Under the pieces are notes generated by a model. It made no database searches, had not been told where the DNA came from, and worked only from the letters and a program-made list of their open reading frames with translations. Below, one piece after another: positions 15,267-23,738 of a stretch of 29,953 nt of DNA. Each line of letters begins with the position of its first letter. Within the stretch, counting starts at the first letter, position 1. The stretch spans positions 6,221,654 to 6,251,606 of the forward strand of contig CP070771.1 of NCBI GenBank assembly GCA_020345785.1, given 5' to 3'. The DNA is from Desulfobacterales bacterium. GTDB taxonomy: Bacteria; Desulfobacterota; Desulfobacteria; Desulfobacterales; JAFDCJ01. A program made the position numbers and the translations under genes.

Positions 15267-15998
15267 TTACAATTCACAGGGTATTTTCCGGTTCAATTGA
15301 ATCCCGCTTAAATCAATGCAGACGTCATAAGCCAGTATCTCGACGCCCCGCTTGAAGGCCCGTCGCAATCCCCGGCCGTATTCGGAATCAATGAGATCGG
15401 CAGATTTAAAAATTCTGGCATCCATTCTCTGGATGAGGTAGAACATAACGCAACGAGAGCCGGCATTGACAAGGGTCTCAAGCTCTTTGAGATGTTTGAG
15501 CCCTCTGGAAGTGACGGCATCAGGAAACAGGGCGATACCGTCGTTAACCAGAGTGCAATTTTTTATCTCGACGTAACAACGATTCCGTTGCCCGTTGCTC
15601 AACATCAGGTCGATTCGAGAGCCGTTTCCGATGCTGACCTCACGCGCCGCTGTCTTATATCCAGCTAGTTCGGGTATCAATGCCGCCTGCGCCGATTGGA
15701 AAACCAGTCGATTCGGAACCAGGGTGTTAATCCCGACCAGTGAGCCCGGCATTTTGATCAGCTGCCAAGTGTAATTCAGCTTGCGTTTGGGATCATCGTG
15801 CCGCGACAAATATACCGGCCGTCCCGGCTCAGAGCAACCCTGCATGCTTCCCGTGTTCGGACAATGGGCTGTGACAATTTTACCGGTATCCAATCTTACA
15901 TCTGCCAAAAACCGTTTATAGCGTTTTATCAGAATTCCCCGAATAAGTTCGGGCCATAGCAGTAAACCTGTCTGGTCGGTATATTTTTTTTTATTCAT
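15267..15998 (-). CDS. sfsA: SfsA family DNA/RNA nuclease-like protein
   Basis: SfsA homologue (243 aa), called sugar fermentation stimulation protein in E. coli after an overexpression effect; the true role is unsettled. Typical segments: KRYKRFLADVRL, the AHCPNTGSMQGC signature, RKLNYTWQLI, VGINTLVPNRL, then a nuclease-like core with SRIDLML and CYVEIKNCTLV (the D...EIK pattern of PD-(D/E)XK nucleases) and FPDAVTSRGLKHLKEL. Full length. No clear ribosome site precedes the ATG, so expression may be modest. It sits alone between the sigma-54 regulator and mobB, with a cluster of strong hairpins just upstream. Confidence 0.92.
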   Translation of the reverse strand: MNKKKYTDQTGLLLWPELIRGILIKRYKRFLADVRLDTGKIVTAHCPNTGSMQGCSEPGRPVYLSRHDDPKRKLNYTWQLIKMPGSLVGINTLVPNRLVFQSAQAALIPELAGYKTAAREVSIGNGSRIDLMLSNGQRNRCYVEIKNCTLVNDGIALFPDAVTSRGLKHLKELETLVNAGSRCVMFYLIQRMDARIFKSADLIDSEYGRGLRRAFKRGVEILAYDVCIDLSGIQLNRKIPCEL

Positions 15999-16062
15999 CG
16001 AAGAAGCTAAAATAGGAGTTTTTCTTTTATCAAATCCAAAATCCGCATTCCGGAGTATACGA

Positions 16063-16213
16063 CCACCTGCGGAGCAGGTGGCTTATCGTTGAACTTGCAA
16101 TCCTGCCTCGGCGCGATACGGAGTCCCGCCGAGGCAGGGATTTGTATGGCAAGAATCAATTCATCCCTTGGACCCTGCTGGTGGGGTCGACTTGGGGGGG
16201 TCGAAGCCCCAAG
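16063..16213. repeat. cluster of three perfect hairpins between sfsA and mobB
   Basis: Three independent stems: CCACCTGC-gga-GCAGGTGG (16063-16081, 8 bp with a 3-nt loop); a 12-bp stem CCTGCCTCGGCG (16102-16113) with its exact inverse at 16127-16138; and CTTGGGG (16191-16197) with CCCCAAG (16207-16213). Each is far stronger than expected by chance in 150 bp. They could act as terminators for mobB or be palindromic REP-like units; none has a clear T-tract on the minus strand. Confidence 0.7.
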
Positions 16214-16230
16214 CGCGCAGCGCAAAGCCC

Positions 16231-16251
16231 CCAACCCTGAACCCCCTAATT
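16231..16251. repeat. short heptad remnant at the mobB 3' end
   Basis: Units ccaaccc, tgaaccc and cctaatt lie immediately before the mobB stop codon on the plus-strand map. The word and boundary sequence are nearly the same as in the ctgaacc array next to the 117-aa gene at 13157-13191. Confidence 0.45.
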
Positions 16252-16737
16252 CTATTTTAAATATTTTTTTTCAATGAAGTCTGCTAAAGAGTCAATGTCT
16301 TCAAGATCGAACACAGGCACATCCAGTTCAAGACCGGCATCACTGACAACGGCAACCAGATAGGGGTCCTTTAGCAGAAGCGCTTGGCGGTGTCTGGCTG
16401 CTCGCACCACCTCAATTTTGGGTTTGCGCGCTTTTTTATAGCCTTCGGTAATCACCAGATCCAGATCGTCAAAATAGTCTTGCAGGCTTTCCAGGGTTCC
16501 TTGGTGATCATTTTTAACCATGGCAATTTTTCCCGGAGAAGCAATAATTACCGTTTCAGCTCCGGCATCTTTATGGCGCCAGCTGTCTTTGCCGGTTTTG
16601 TCAAAATCAAAAATATGGTGAGAGTGTTTAATGGTGCCGATTCGATAACCTTTGCTTATGAGCACAGGAATCAGTTTCTCAATAAGCGTGGTTTTACCGG
16701 ACTGTGATCGACCTACGATGCAAATAATCTGAGGCAT
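16252..16737 (-). CDS. mobB: molybdopterin-guanine dinucleotide biosynthesis protein B
   Basis: MobB-type P-loop GTPase that assists MobA in attaching GMP to molybdopterin, supplying cofactor for formate dehydrogenase and DMSO-reductase-type enzymes. GRSQSGKTT (9-17) is the P-loop. GTIKHSHHIFDFDKTGKDSWRH is the family's second motif, then AGAETVIIASP and DLVITEGYKKARKPKIEVVR. About 161 aa, normal for MobB. I prefer the ATG at 16737 because GGAG stands 6 bp upstream; an in-frame ATG at 16749 has no ribosome site. No other molybdenum gene is adjacent. It is divergent from the AraM-like gene with a spacing of about 195 bp. Confidence 0.93.
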   Translation of the reverse strand: MPQIICIVGRSQSGKTTLIEKLIPVLISKGYRIGTIKHSHHIFDFDKTGKDSWRHKDAGAETVIIASPGKIAMVKNDHQGTLESLQDYFDDLDLVITEGYKKARKPKIEVVRAARHRQALLLKDPYLVAVVSDAGLELDVPVFDLEDIDSLADFIEKKYLK

Positions 16738-16932
16738 ACCGAGCTCCATACCAGAATCTTTTATCCATTCAGAACCAAAATTGAATGCTACACACCATCA
16801 GGTAAACGGCGTGAAAGTGAAAATTATGCTGCAAATGACGCATTGTCAAGAATAACCGGAAAAGCACCTGGAACCTGAAGGGTGATCAGTATTGACAATA
16901 AAGCCCGCTTTCGTTATCGGATGATTGTGGAT

Positions 16933-18378
16933 ATGAACAAGGCTAAAATAAAAAACGCAATCAAGTCGGCCGCCGATACAGCGGAATGTCTCATCGGACC
17001 TGATTGCATTTATCAACTACCCGACATTTTTAAGAAATATTTTCCCGGCGCTAAAGCGGTCGTGGTTGCCGATGACAATACGTTTAAAGCAGCTGGTAGA
17101 CGTGTCAATGACAAGCTAAAATCTATTGGATTTGAGGTTATCAATCCCTTTGTTTTCCCCGCCAAACCTATGCTTCATGCCGACTACCGGCACGTTGAAG
17201 CGCTAAGGGATTTTTTAATCACATACGATACCATCGCCATTGCGGTTGGATCCGGAACCATCAACGATATTGTCAAGCTGGCCTCACATGAAAGCAGCCG
17301 AAAGTACATGGTGGTACCGACGGCAGCCTCGGTTGACGGCTACTCCGCCTATGGTGCCTCCATTTCGATAAATGGCCTTAAACAAACCCTTGAATGTGCA
17401 GCCCCATTGGTTATTGTGGCCGACACCCAAGTTCTGCAAAAAGCACCCACGGAAATGACCGCTGCCGGATATGCCGACCTGCTAGGCAAAATCACGGCGG
17501 GTGCTGATTGGATTATCGCCGACAGCATCAACGTGGAGGCTATCGGGCCGGCGAGCTGGAATATGGTCCAAACAGATTTGCGCCAATGGACCAGTCAACC
17601 GAAAAACCTCTCAGAAGGTGACCTCCGGGCCATAGAGCACCTTTTTGAGGGTCTGATAATGACCGGCCTGGCCATGCAGACTCAGAAGAGTTCTCGTCCG
17701 GCTTCGGGAACCGAACATCTTTTCAGCCACACCTGGGAAATGCAGAACCTTGAAAAAGACGGTGTTCCGGTTTCCCATGGGTTTAAAGTAGGCATCGGCA
17801 CCCTAGCCGCCTGCGCCATGATGGAAACCATCTTCGCTAAAGATATCAATCAGCTGAACATCGACACGGCCTGCGACAAATACCCCAGTCCGACAGAGCG
17901 GGAAAAGCAGGTACGCAATGCTTTAGGCGCGACGCCGGCTGGCATCGGTCCCGGCGGGAGGTGGGCCAAGCGCCGATCCGCCAAGGAAAACCTCCTTGGC
18001 AGCCAAAGCATCGGCCGGCGCATCGTCGAGCAGGCCGGGGAAGGCATTGTCAGCGGCATCGTTACAGCGAGTCGCTCGAAACACTTGTCAAAGAATGACC
18101 TGCGAGACCGGCTTGGTCTCATTAAATCTCGCTGGAATGATATGCGGTCAAAGGTGAGCACTCACTTGCTGCCATACTCCGAATTGTTGGCCAGGTTGGC
18201 CGCTGCCGGGTGTCCTACGGCCCCTGATCAGATCAATCTTTCCCGCGAGCAGGTCAAAGAGACATTCCTCCTGGCCCAGATGATTCGCGAACGATATACG
18301 GTGCTGGATTTAGCCTATGAAATGAGCTGGCTGGAAGATGGTGTGCAAGAGATCTATTTGTCAGACACTTATTTGTAA
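16933..18378 (+). CDS. AraM / sn-glycerol-1-phosphate dehydrogenase-like enzyme
   Basis: Metal-dependent NAD(P) dehydrogenase of the glycerol-1-phosphate dehydrogenase / AraM branch of the iron-alcohol dehydrogenase-like fold. The NAD-binding part contains AIAVGSGTINDIVKLAS and VPTAASVDGYSAYGASI. Metal ligands are the Asp in AAGYADLLGK and the histidines of GTEHLFSH and VSHGFKVGIGT. The C-terminus RERYTVLDLAYEM is characteristic. Known members interconvert DHAP and glycerol-1-phosphate. About 481 aa, longer than the roughly 400-aa bacterial AraM, with extra sequence in the C-terminal half. The start is uncertain: GTG at 16882 or ATGs at 16921 and 16933, none with a good ribosome site; I use 16933, which leaves about 20 residues before the conserved IGPDC region. 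It is convergent with the FGGY kinase operon and may oxidise that kinase's product or a related polyol phosphate (inference). Confidence 0.85.
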   Translation: MNKAKIKNAIKSAADTAECLIGPDCIYQLPDIFKKYFPGAKAVVVADDNTFKAAGRRVNDKLKSIGFEVINPFVFPAKPMLHADYRHVEALRDFLITYDTIAIAVGSGTINDIVKLASHESSRKYMVVPTAASVDGYSAYGASISINGLKQTLECAAPLVIVADTQVLQKAPTEMTAAGYADLLGKITAGADWIIADSINVEAIGPASWNMVQTDLRQWTSQPKNLSEGDLRAIEHLFEGLIMTGLAMQTQKSSRPASGTEHLFSHTWEMQNLEKDGVPVSHGFKVGIGTLAACAMMETIFAKDINQLNIDTACDKYPSPTEREKQVRNALGATPAGIGPGGRWAKRRSAKENLLGSQSIGRRIVEQAGEGIVSGIVTASRSKHLSKNDLRDRLGLIKSRWNDMRSKVSTHLLPYSELLARLAAAGCPTAPDQINLSREQVKETFLLAQMIRERYTVLDLAYEMSWLEDGVQEIYLSDTYL

Positions 18379-18382
18379 TTTC

Positions 18383-18665
18383 AGGTTTCGGGTGTCAGGT
18401 GTCAGCCCAGCCGCTGGTTTCGGAAGGCGGCCAGTCTGATCGAAGACGAAACTCTTTAAAGGCGAAAATCGAATACCGAATGTCGAAGGAAGGCATTCTA
18501 TCTATTTATTAAAAAGACTGAGCGAAGCGAAACCACCCTTCGACATTCGAGTCGCAGATCACGTCTTTCGCGTTATTCGATATTCAAAGGTTCGCTGTTC
18601 CGACGATGCGAATTTTCATATGAGTCTGCGGTTCTTGGGTTTCTGACACCTGACACCTGAAACCT
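18383..18665. repeat. nested inverted heptad element between convergent genes
   Basis: The outer arms are 23 bp (18383-18405 and 18643-18665), inverted with one mismatch, each made of 7-bp words (ctgacac, ctgacac, ctgaaac on the right). Inside lies a second inverted pair, CGAATGTCGAAGG (18477-18489) and its exact inverse (18537-18549), built from different words (gaaaatc, gaatacc, gaatgtc). The whole gap of about 300 bp is this element; no coding frame is credible. The right arm ends 11 bp from the kinase stop codon. Confidence 0.85.
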
Positions 18666-18676
18666 CGAAGCCTAAT

Positions 18677-20233
18677 TCACTCTTTGCCCTGCCGATGCCT
18701 TCCCATGCGCTGCATCAGCTCTTTCAAACGTGGATACGTATCCTTGTAAAGATTAAAGTAAAATTGGTAAGCTTCATGGTGACCCATATTCGGCTCATAG
18801 GTTTTCGTCATCCGGACCATTTGCTTTGAGGCCGACGGGATGTCCGGATATAGTCCCGATCCAACAGCCGCCAGAACCGCGCCGCCGAGAAGCGAAGCCT
18901 CGGCAACCTCGGTCAGGGATATGGGAATACCGCAGACATCGGCCATAATCTGCATGAATACCCCGCTCTTAGTCGCACCGCCGCAAGCCACCATCCGATG
19001 CGGAGCACATCCCAAATCAGCCAAAGCCTCCAGAACGTGAGCGGTGCCGTAGGCGATACCTTCCATCAGACCCCTGAACAGATGCGCCCTGGTGGTATGC
19101 AGCGACAATCCCCAAAAAGCGCCCCGGGCCAAAGAATCGGTATAGGGCGTCCGGTTGCCCTGAAAATAGTCAAGGACCATCAGACCGTCCGAGCCGGGAG
19201 AAATCTTGGCCGCTTGATTATCCAGGGTGGCATAAACCATATCGGGTTGAATATCCAGTGCGAAATAGCGCTTGAACCAGGCCAGGATGGAGCCCGTGGA
19301 TACCTGTCCACCCTCAATCAACCAGAGGCCGGGTATCAGCGCATCAGGAAAGGCGCCAAAAACACCGGGTCCATGAACCTCCCTGTCGACAAAGCCGGCA
19401 ATCACATTGGATGAGCCGGCGATTAGACCGATCTCACCCAGCCCCGTTACACCCATTCCCAACAATGCCACAAATGCATCCCCGCCGCCTTGAATAACGG
19501 GGGTTGATTCCGGCAAGTTTAGCGCCGCTGCCGCTTCCGATGTCAAGCAACCGACCTGCTCGCCGGCCGGCAGAATCTGCCGGGGGATCTTTGAGATCAG
19601 CTCCGGCATTCCGATTTCTTCAAACAGGTCAACCGGAAAGCCTTCTAGGCGCTGGTTGTAGTACCAGCGCTGGGTCGTCGTGTTCAAATTCAGAACCAAA
19701 CGCCCGGTGAGCCGGTATACAAGCCAATCCAGATACTCAACAAAATGCGCTGTATCCTGATAGATGCTGTCTTTATTTTCACGCAGCCACAGGGCTTTGC
19801 ACAGCATCCATTCGGCATTGCATCCGGCCGGACTGTATTGAAGCGCCCGGTGTCCGGTCTGAAATATTCGCTGGGCTTGATCAGCCGCTCTGACATCCAT
19901 CCATAGCAGGGCGGGCGATAAGTGTCTGCCATCCGCACCCAGCGGCACCAACGTACAGGTGGTGGCATCGAGGCTGATGGCCGCAATCGGTTTGCCTCTG
20001 ACCATCGGGTTCTCAAGACATCTTCGCGTTGCACGCGTCAGCGCAGCCCACCATGCATCCGGATTCTGCTCTGCCCAGCCGCTTTGAGGATAAACTGTTT
20101 CATAGGCCTCGGCCGCCGAAGACAGGAGACTGCCAAACTGGTTAAAAACGCCCACCCGAACACTCTCCGTGCCGGCATCCACCGCCATGATATAGCAAAA
20201 GTCCTTTTCCGTTGGCACGTTGTCGCCCCCCAT
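18677..20233 (-). CDS. FGGY family carbohydrate kinase
   Basis: Sugar or polyol kinase (518 aa) of the FGGY family, expected to phosphorylate the substrate brought in by the adjacent ABC importer. The N-terminal ATPase lobe begins MAVDAGTESVRVGVFN (phosphate 1 motif), followed by SLDATTCTLVPL. The catalytic base is Asp252 in QGGGDAFVALLG. The C-terminal lobe has FQGNRTPYTDSLARGAFWGL and ACGGATKSGVFMQIMADV (adenosine motif). GNRTPYTD...RGA resembles the ribulokinase / YpCarbK-like branch more than glycerol kinase or classical xylulokinase. It is the last gene of the operon, 62 bp after an ABC ATPase. The start is uncertain (ATG 20233, GTG 20218 or ATG 20188); none has a strong ribosome site. 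Confidence 0.88.
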   Translation of the reverse strand: MGGDNVPTEKDFCYIMAVDAGTESVRVGVFNQFGSLLSSAAEAYETVYPQSGWAEQNPDAWWAALTRATRRCLENPMVRGKPIAAISLDATTCTLVPLGADGRHLSPALLWMDVRAADQAQRIFQTGHRALQYSPAGCNAEWMLCKALWLRENKDSIYQDTAHFVEYLDWLVYRLTGRLVLNLNTTTQRWYYNQRLEGFPVDLFEEIGMPELISKIPRQILPAGEQVGCLTSEAAAALNLPESTPVIQGGGDAFVALLGMGVTGLGEIGLIAGSSNVIAGFVDREVHGPGVFGAFPDALIPGLWLIEGGQVSTGSILAWFKRYFALDIQPDMVYATLDNQAAKISPGSDGLMVLDYFQGNRTPYTDSLARGAFWGLSLHTTRAHLFRGLMEGIAYGTAHVLEALADLGCAPHRMVACGGATKSGVFMQIMADVCGIPISLTEVAEASLLGGAVLAAVGSGLYPDIPSASKQMVRMTKTYEPNMGHHEAYQFYFNLYKDTYPRLKELMQRMGRHRQGKE

Positions 20234-20295
20234 AAAAACAGATTTTCACAAAAACAATCCATGCTTCGCGGCCTTGGCGCTGAAGTGGGGTACCG

Positions 20296-21402
20296 TCATT
20301 TGGGAATCGCTTTTGCGGTTTTCTTGTCGAAAATATGGATATAGTCGGTTGAAAAACTGACGACCCGCTCCTGCTCCTCTCTGAGGTCAAAGGATCCTAA
20401 AACGGTTGCCAGCAGACGTTCTTCCCCGGCCTTTAAATATACCACCGTCATATCCCCCACCGGTTCGACGGCATATACATGGCCGGGAAAAGAGATGAAA
20501 TCGGGCGTATCAATTCGATCCAGTTCAAAATCTCCCGGACGGATTCCGACGACCAACTCCGCCACGTTATTCTCCTGGAGCCGCTGGGCCTGTTGCCCGG
20601 AAAGCGGTAATTTGAAAGAAGCACTTTGCACATAAAGCTGATCGTTTTCCCGGACGATCGAAGCATCGATAAAATTCATCGGCGGCTCCCCGATGAAGCC
20701 GGCAACGAAAAGGTTGGCAGGATGGTCATAAAGCTCATCGGAAGTTCCAATTTGTTGCAGAACGCCCAGATTCATGACCGCTATCCGGTCTCCCAGGGCC
20801 ATTGCTTCGAGCTGATCGTGGGTCACGTATACGATCGTATTGCCTAATTCCAGATGAAATCGTTTTATTTCGGTCCGAATTTCGTTTTTGAGGGTCGTAT
20901 CCAGGTGGGAAATCGGTTCATCCATCAATATCAACTCCACCCCTTCTTTGACCAGGGCGCGTGCCAATGAAATTCGTTGTTGTTGTCCGCCGCTCAATTC
21001 AGAGGGCGTTTTGTCAAGGACCTCCCCGATTTTGAGAACATCGGCAACCTGCCGGACCTTTGTTTTGATCTCAGCTGCAGGCAAAGCCTTGGCCTGCAGC
21101 GGAAAGGCGATATTTTCAAACACCGTCAGGGGCGGATAGAGGGCATAATCTTCAAAAGCCATGGCGATGTTGCGATTCTGGGGGGGAAGATCATTGACGC
21201 GTTTGGTACCGATATAAATACTTCCCTCTGAAATCGACTCAAGGCCTGCGATCATGCGCAGGGTGGATGTCTTGCCGCAGCCGGAGGGCCCCAGGAAAGC
21301 TAGGCACTCGCCTTCTTCACATACCAGATTGAGATCCTTAACCGCCTGAACTTCCCGGCCGCGGTAATACTTCCAGACATTTTCAAGCTTTAGTTTGTGC
21401 AT
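20296..21402 (-). CDS. ABC importer ATPase (sugar/polyol), second of pair
   Basis: MalK/UgpC-like ATP-binding subunit (368 aa). Walker A GPSGCGKTS (38-46), signature LSGGQ (136-140), Walker B ILMDEP (158-163), D-loop SHLD, and H-loop His195 (VTHDQ), then a C-terminal OB-fold regulatory region (about 235-360). The Q-loop has Glu84 in AMAFEDYALYP where most relatives have Gln. The start has AGAGGAAAG upstream, overlapping the stop of the other ATPase gene 12 bp away, so the two are coupled. Importers with two different ATPases and this gene set resemble the GlpST-type glycerol transporter of rhizobia (established there); here the substrate remains open. Confidence 0.92.
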   Translation of the reverse strand: MHKLKLENVWKYYRGREVQAVKDLNLVCEEGECLAFLGPSGCGKTSTLRMIAGLESISEGSIYIGTKRVNDLPPQNRNIAMAFEDYALYPPLTVFENIAFPLQAKALPAAEIKTKVRQVADVLKIGEVLDKTPSELSGGQQQRISLARALVKEGVELILMDEPISHLDTTLKNEIRTEIKRFHLELGNTIVYVTHDQLEAMALGDRIAVMNLGVLQQIGTSDELYDHPANLFVAGFIGEPPMNFIDASIVRENDQLYVQSASFKLPLSGQQAQRLQENNVAELVVGIRPGDFELDRIDTPDFISFPGHVYAVEPVGDMTVVYLKAGEERLLATVLGSFDLREEQERVVSFSTDYIHIFDKKTAKAIPK

Positions 21403-21414
21403 GCCGCTTTCCTC

Positions 21415-22533
21415 TTAACCGGCTAGAATGTTGGAACCGTCCGTTGCATCAAACACATGGATTTTGCTTTCATCAATATACAGCTTGACCGGCTCACCAG
21501 CCGTGGCTTTCGGCACCCTGGCGCTGGTCTGAACTTTGAGAACCTCGTTTCCGACCTTTACCGATAAAGACCCTTTGGTTCCCAGTGGCTCGTAAACATA
21601 TACCTCTCCCCTAAGCGACGGTTTATCGGGGTCATCGGCCTGCATCAGCGCGATCTCACTGGGGTAGATCCCAATGTTCAGCGTTGAGGCATTCTTTTTT
21701 TCGATTTGGTTCTGCTGGGCTGACTGGATCTTGATGCGGCAGCCATTGGTTTCCAGAAACATTCGCCCCTCTACCGTCACGGGCTTCGCATTTTGAATCA
21801 CATTCATCGGCGGTATGCCAATCAGTTCCCCCACTTTCTCGCTGGCCGGCCGGCTCAATATCTCTTGGCGCGTACCGATTTGCACCACCCGGCCTTCACT
21901 GAGAATCATCACCCGATCGGCCATCCCGAGCGCCTCGATATAATCGGTGGTGGCATAAAGCGTGGTAACCTGGCGCTCTTTTAAATAATTTCTTAAATCC
22001 GGACGCAGTCCATGTCTCAGTCGGGCGTCCAGATGGGCGATGGGTTCATCCATCAGATTCAGTCGCGGGTTTCGGACCAACGCTCTGGCCACTGCCACGC
22101 GCTGGCGCTGTCCGCCGCTGAGTTCCCCCGGCCTTCTATCCATCAGATCGGATATTTCCAGCATCGTGGTCAGCGCTTGAACCCGCCGCTTAATCTCGGC
22201 GTTGTCCACCTTAACCGACCGTGCCGGTGCTTTGAAGGAAAAGCTGATGTTGTCGAAAACACTCAGATGGGGATAGAGCGCATAGGTCTCAAAGACCATG
22301 GCCACGTCCCGTTCTTCGGCCGGCAGCAGAGTAACATCCTCGCCGCCGATAAACACCAGTCCCGCGGTGACAGGCTCTAATCCGGCTGCGATTTTAAGCG
22401 TTGTTGTCTTGCCGGCGCCCGGGCGCCCGAGCAAGACCAGCAGTTCCCCATCGCCAACCGTGAGATTGAGACGGTCGATGGCGGTTACCTTTTCGTATTT
22501 TTTAACCACATCCCGCATTTGAAGATCAGCCAC
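21415..22533 (-). CDS. ABC importer ATPase with degenerate H-loop, first of pair
   Basis: Second MalK-like ATPase (372 aa) of the importer. Walker A GRPGAGKTT (36-44), signature LSGGQRQR (138-145), Walker B NLMDEP with Glu163 and D-loop AHLDA are intact. The H-loop His is replaced by Thr196 (YATTDYIEAL), and the Q-loop Gln by Glu82 (AMVFETYALYP). With its partner at 20296-21402 it should form a heterodimer with one weakened ATP site. The C-terminal regulatory OB-fold region is present. I start at GTG 22533 because GGAGG lies 5 bp upstream; the longer TTG reading runs through that ribosome site. Upstream is a 340-bp heptad-rich gap inside the operon. Confidence 0.9.
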   Translation of the reverse strand: MADLQMRDVVKKYEKVTAIDRLNLTVGDGELLVLLGRPGAGKTTTLKIAAGLEPVTAGLVFIGGEDVTLLPAEERDVAMVFETYALYPHLSVFDNISFSFKAPARSVKVDNAEIKRRVQALTTMLEISDLMDRRPGELSGGQRQRVAVARALVRNPRLNLMDEPIAHLDARLRHGLRPDLRNYLKERQVTTLYATTDYIEALGMADRVMILSEGRVVQIGTRQEILSRPASEKVGELIGIPPMNVIQNAKPVTVEGRMFLETNGCRIKIQSAQQNQIEKKNASTLNIGIYPSEIALMQADDPDKPSLRGEVYVYEPLGTKGSLSVKVGNEVLKVQTSARVPKATAGEPVKLYIDESKIHVFDATDGSNILAG

Positions 22534-22603
22534 ACTTTCCTCCCGGAACTTCAAAGTAGAATCCAGCTGCCTCAGATATTGGCAATTGCTTCTTTGAAAA
22601 CAT

Positions 22604-22749
22604 TCCTAATATCCCAAATCCCAATACCCAAATTTCAAATAATCCCCAAATCCGAAAATCCAATGTCCGAAACCTTCCGATCTCTCTATGAATATTTCGT
22701 TAGATATCTGCTGGTTTTGAATTTTGAGTTTTGGTCATTGGTATTTGTT
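22604..22749. repeat. heptad arms inside the ABC importer operon
   Basis: The left arm has atcccaa, atcccaa, tacccaa, atttcaa (22611-22638), then looser units such as ccaaatc and ccgaaac. The right arm has ttttgaa, ttttgag, ttttggt, cattggt (22715-22742), an approximate inverse of the left words. This is the gap between the permease gene (stop 22871) and the ATPase gene (start 22533); nothing in it looks coding. It is the only such element here lying within an apparent operon. Confidence 0.75.
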
Positions 22750-22870
22750 TGAGATTTGTGTTTTGGTGCTCGAATTTTTAATGCGTTTCATTAAGCCCAT
22801 TAACTACTCAATTTTAGACAGATACTGGCTTAAGCCTAGTGGCCCTGATACTCCCCTGCTTTACCACGCA

Positions 22871-23719
22871 TTATCCTCTAACCGCCCCAAAACTCAGGCC
22901 GGCGACCACGTAACGCTGAATAAACAGCGACAGTAATACGCTTGGAACCATTGCCAAGGTGGCCGCTGCGGCCATTTGACCCCAAAGCACCCGCTCGTAG
23001 GATATGAACCCCAAAAGGGAGGGGGTGACGGGGCGGGCCATTTCACCGGATAAAACATAACCGAACAGAAATTCGTTCCATGAATAGATAAAAGCGACAA
23101 CACTTGTTGCAGCGATGGCGGGCTTGACCAGCGGCAGGGTGATCCGGGTGAAAACGCCCCACCAGGAAAATCCATCCACCCGAGCCGCTTGTTCCACCTC
23201 GATGGGTACGGCAGCGAAGTAGCTGCGCATCATCCAGACCACGAACGGCAAAAGAACCAGTTGGTGAATCAGAACCAGCCCGATGTAAGTATCATACAGT
23301 TTCAGGTTCTGGTAAATCGCATACAGCCCGAATACGACCAGCAGGGCCGGTGCAAACTTAAAACTCAATAAGGTGAAGGCAAAGTCCTCTTTGCGCAGGA
23401 ACTTATAGCGCGCCAGGGAATAAGCGGCCGGCAATCCCAGCAGCAACGCCAACAGGGTTGCCCCCGTGGCGATGATAAGGCTGTTCTTGAAGTATCGCAG
23501 GACCTCCATCTGGACGGTTTCATAGTGGGTGCCGGTCCACTTTCTTCCCAGAAGCACATTCTCCCAGTTGGCCAGGGTGGGTTTGAAAATAAATTTGGGC
23601 GGGTAATGCGTGACGTCCTTGGGCGTCTTAAAGGACATCAAAAGCATCCAGTATATCGGAAAGCAGGTCCAAATCAGGATCAATGCAAGGGCAACAACTC
23701 GCAGGGCTTTTCTTGACAT
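22871..23719 (-). CDS. ABC importer permease, MalG-like
   Basis: Inner-membrane permease (282 aa) with about six helices. The first is at residues 7-29 (LRVVALALILIWTCFPIYWMLL split by polar residues), followed by the periplasmic segment typical of MalG-type subunits (SFKTPKDVTHYPPKFIFKPTLANW). The EAA loop that docks the ATPase is visible as EVEQAARVDGFSWWGVF...LPLVKPAI. A good AAGGAAG precedes the ATG. It starts 19 bp after the other permease gene, so both are coupled in one operon. Role: half of the transmembrane channel for the sugar/polyol importer. Confidence 0.93.
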   Translation of the reverse strand: MSRKALRVVALALILIWTCFPIYWMLLMSFKTPKDVTHYPPKFIFKPTLANWENVLLGRKWTGTHYETVQMEVLRYFKNSLIIATGATLLALLLGLPAAYSLARYKFLRKEDFAFTLLSFKFAPALLVVFGLYAIYQNLKLYDTYIGLVLIHQLVLLPFVVWMMRSYFAAVPIEVEQAARVDGFSWWGVFTRITLPLVKPAIAATSVVAFIYSWNEFLFGYVLSGEMARPVTPSLLGFISYERVLWGQMAAAATLAMVPSVLLSLFIQRYVVAGLSFGAVRG

Positions 23720-23738
23720 TTTTTCTTCCTTCGCTGGG

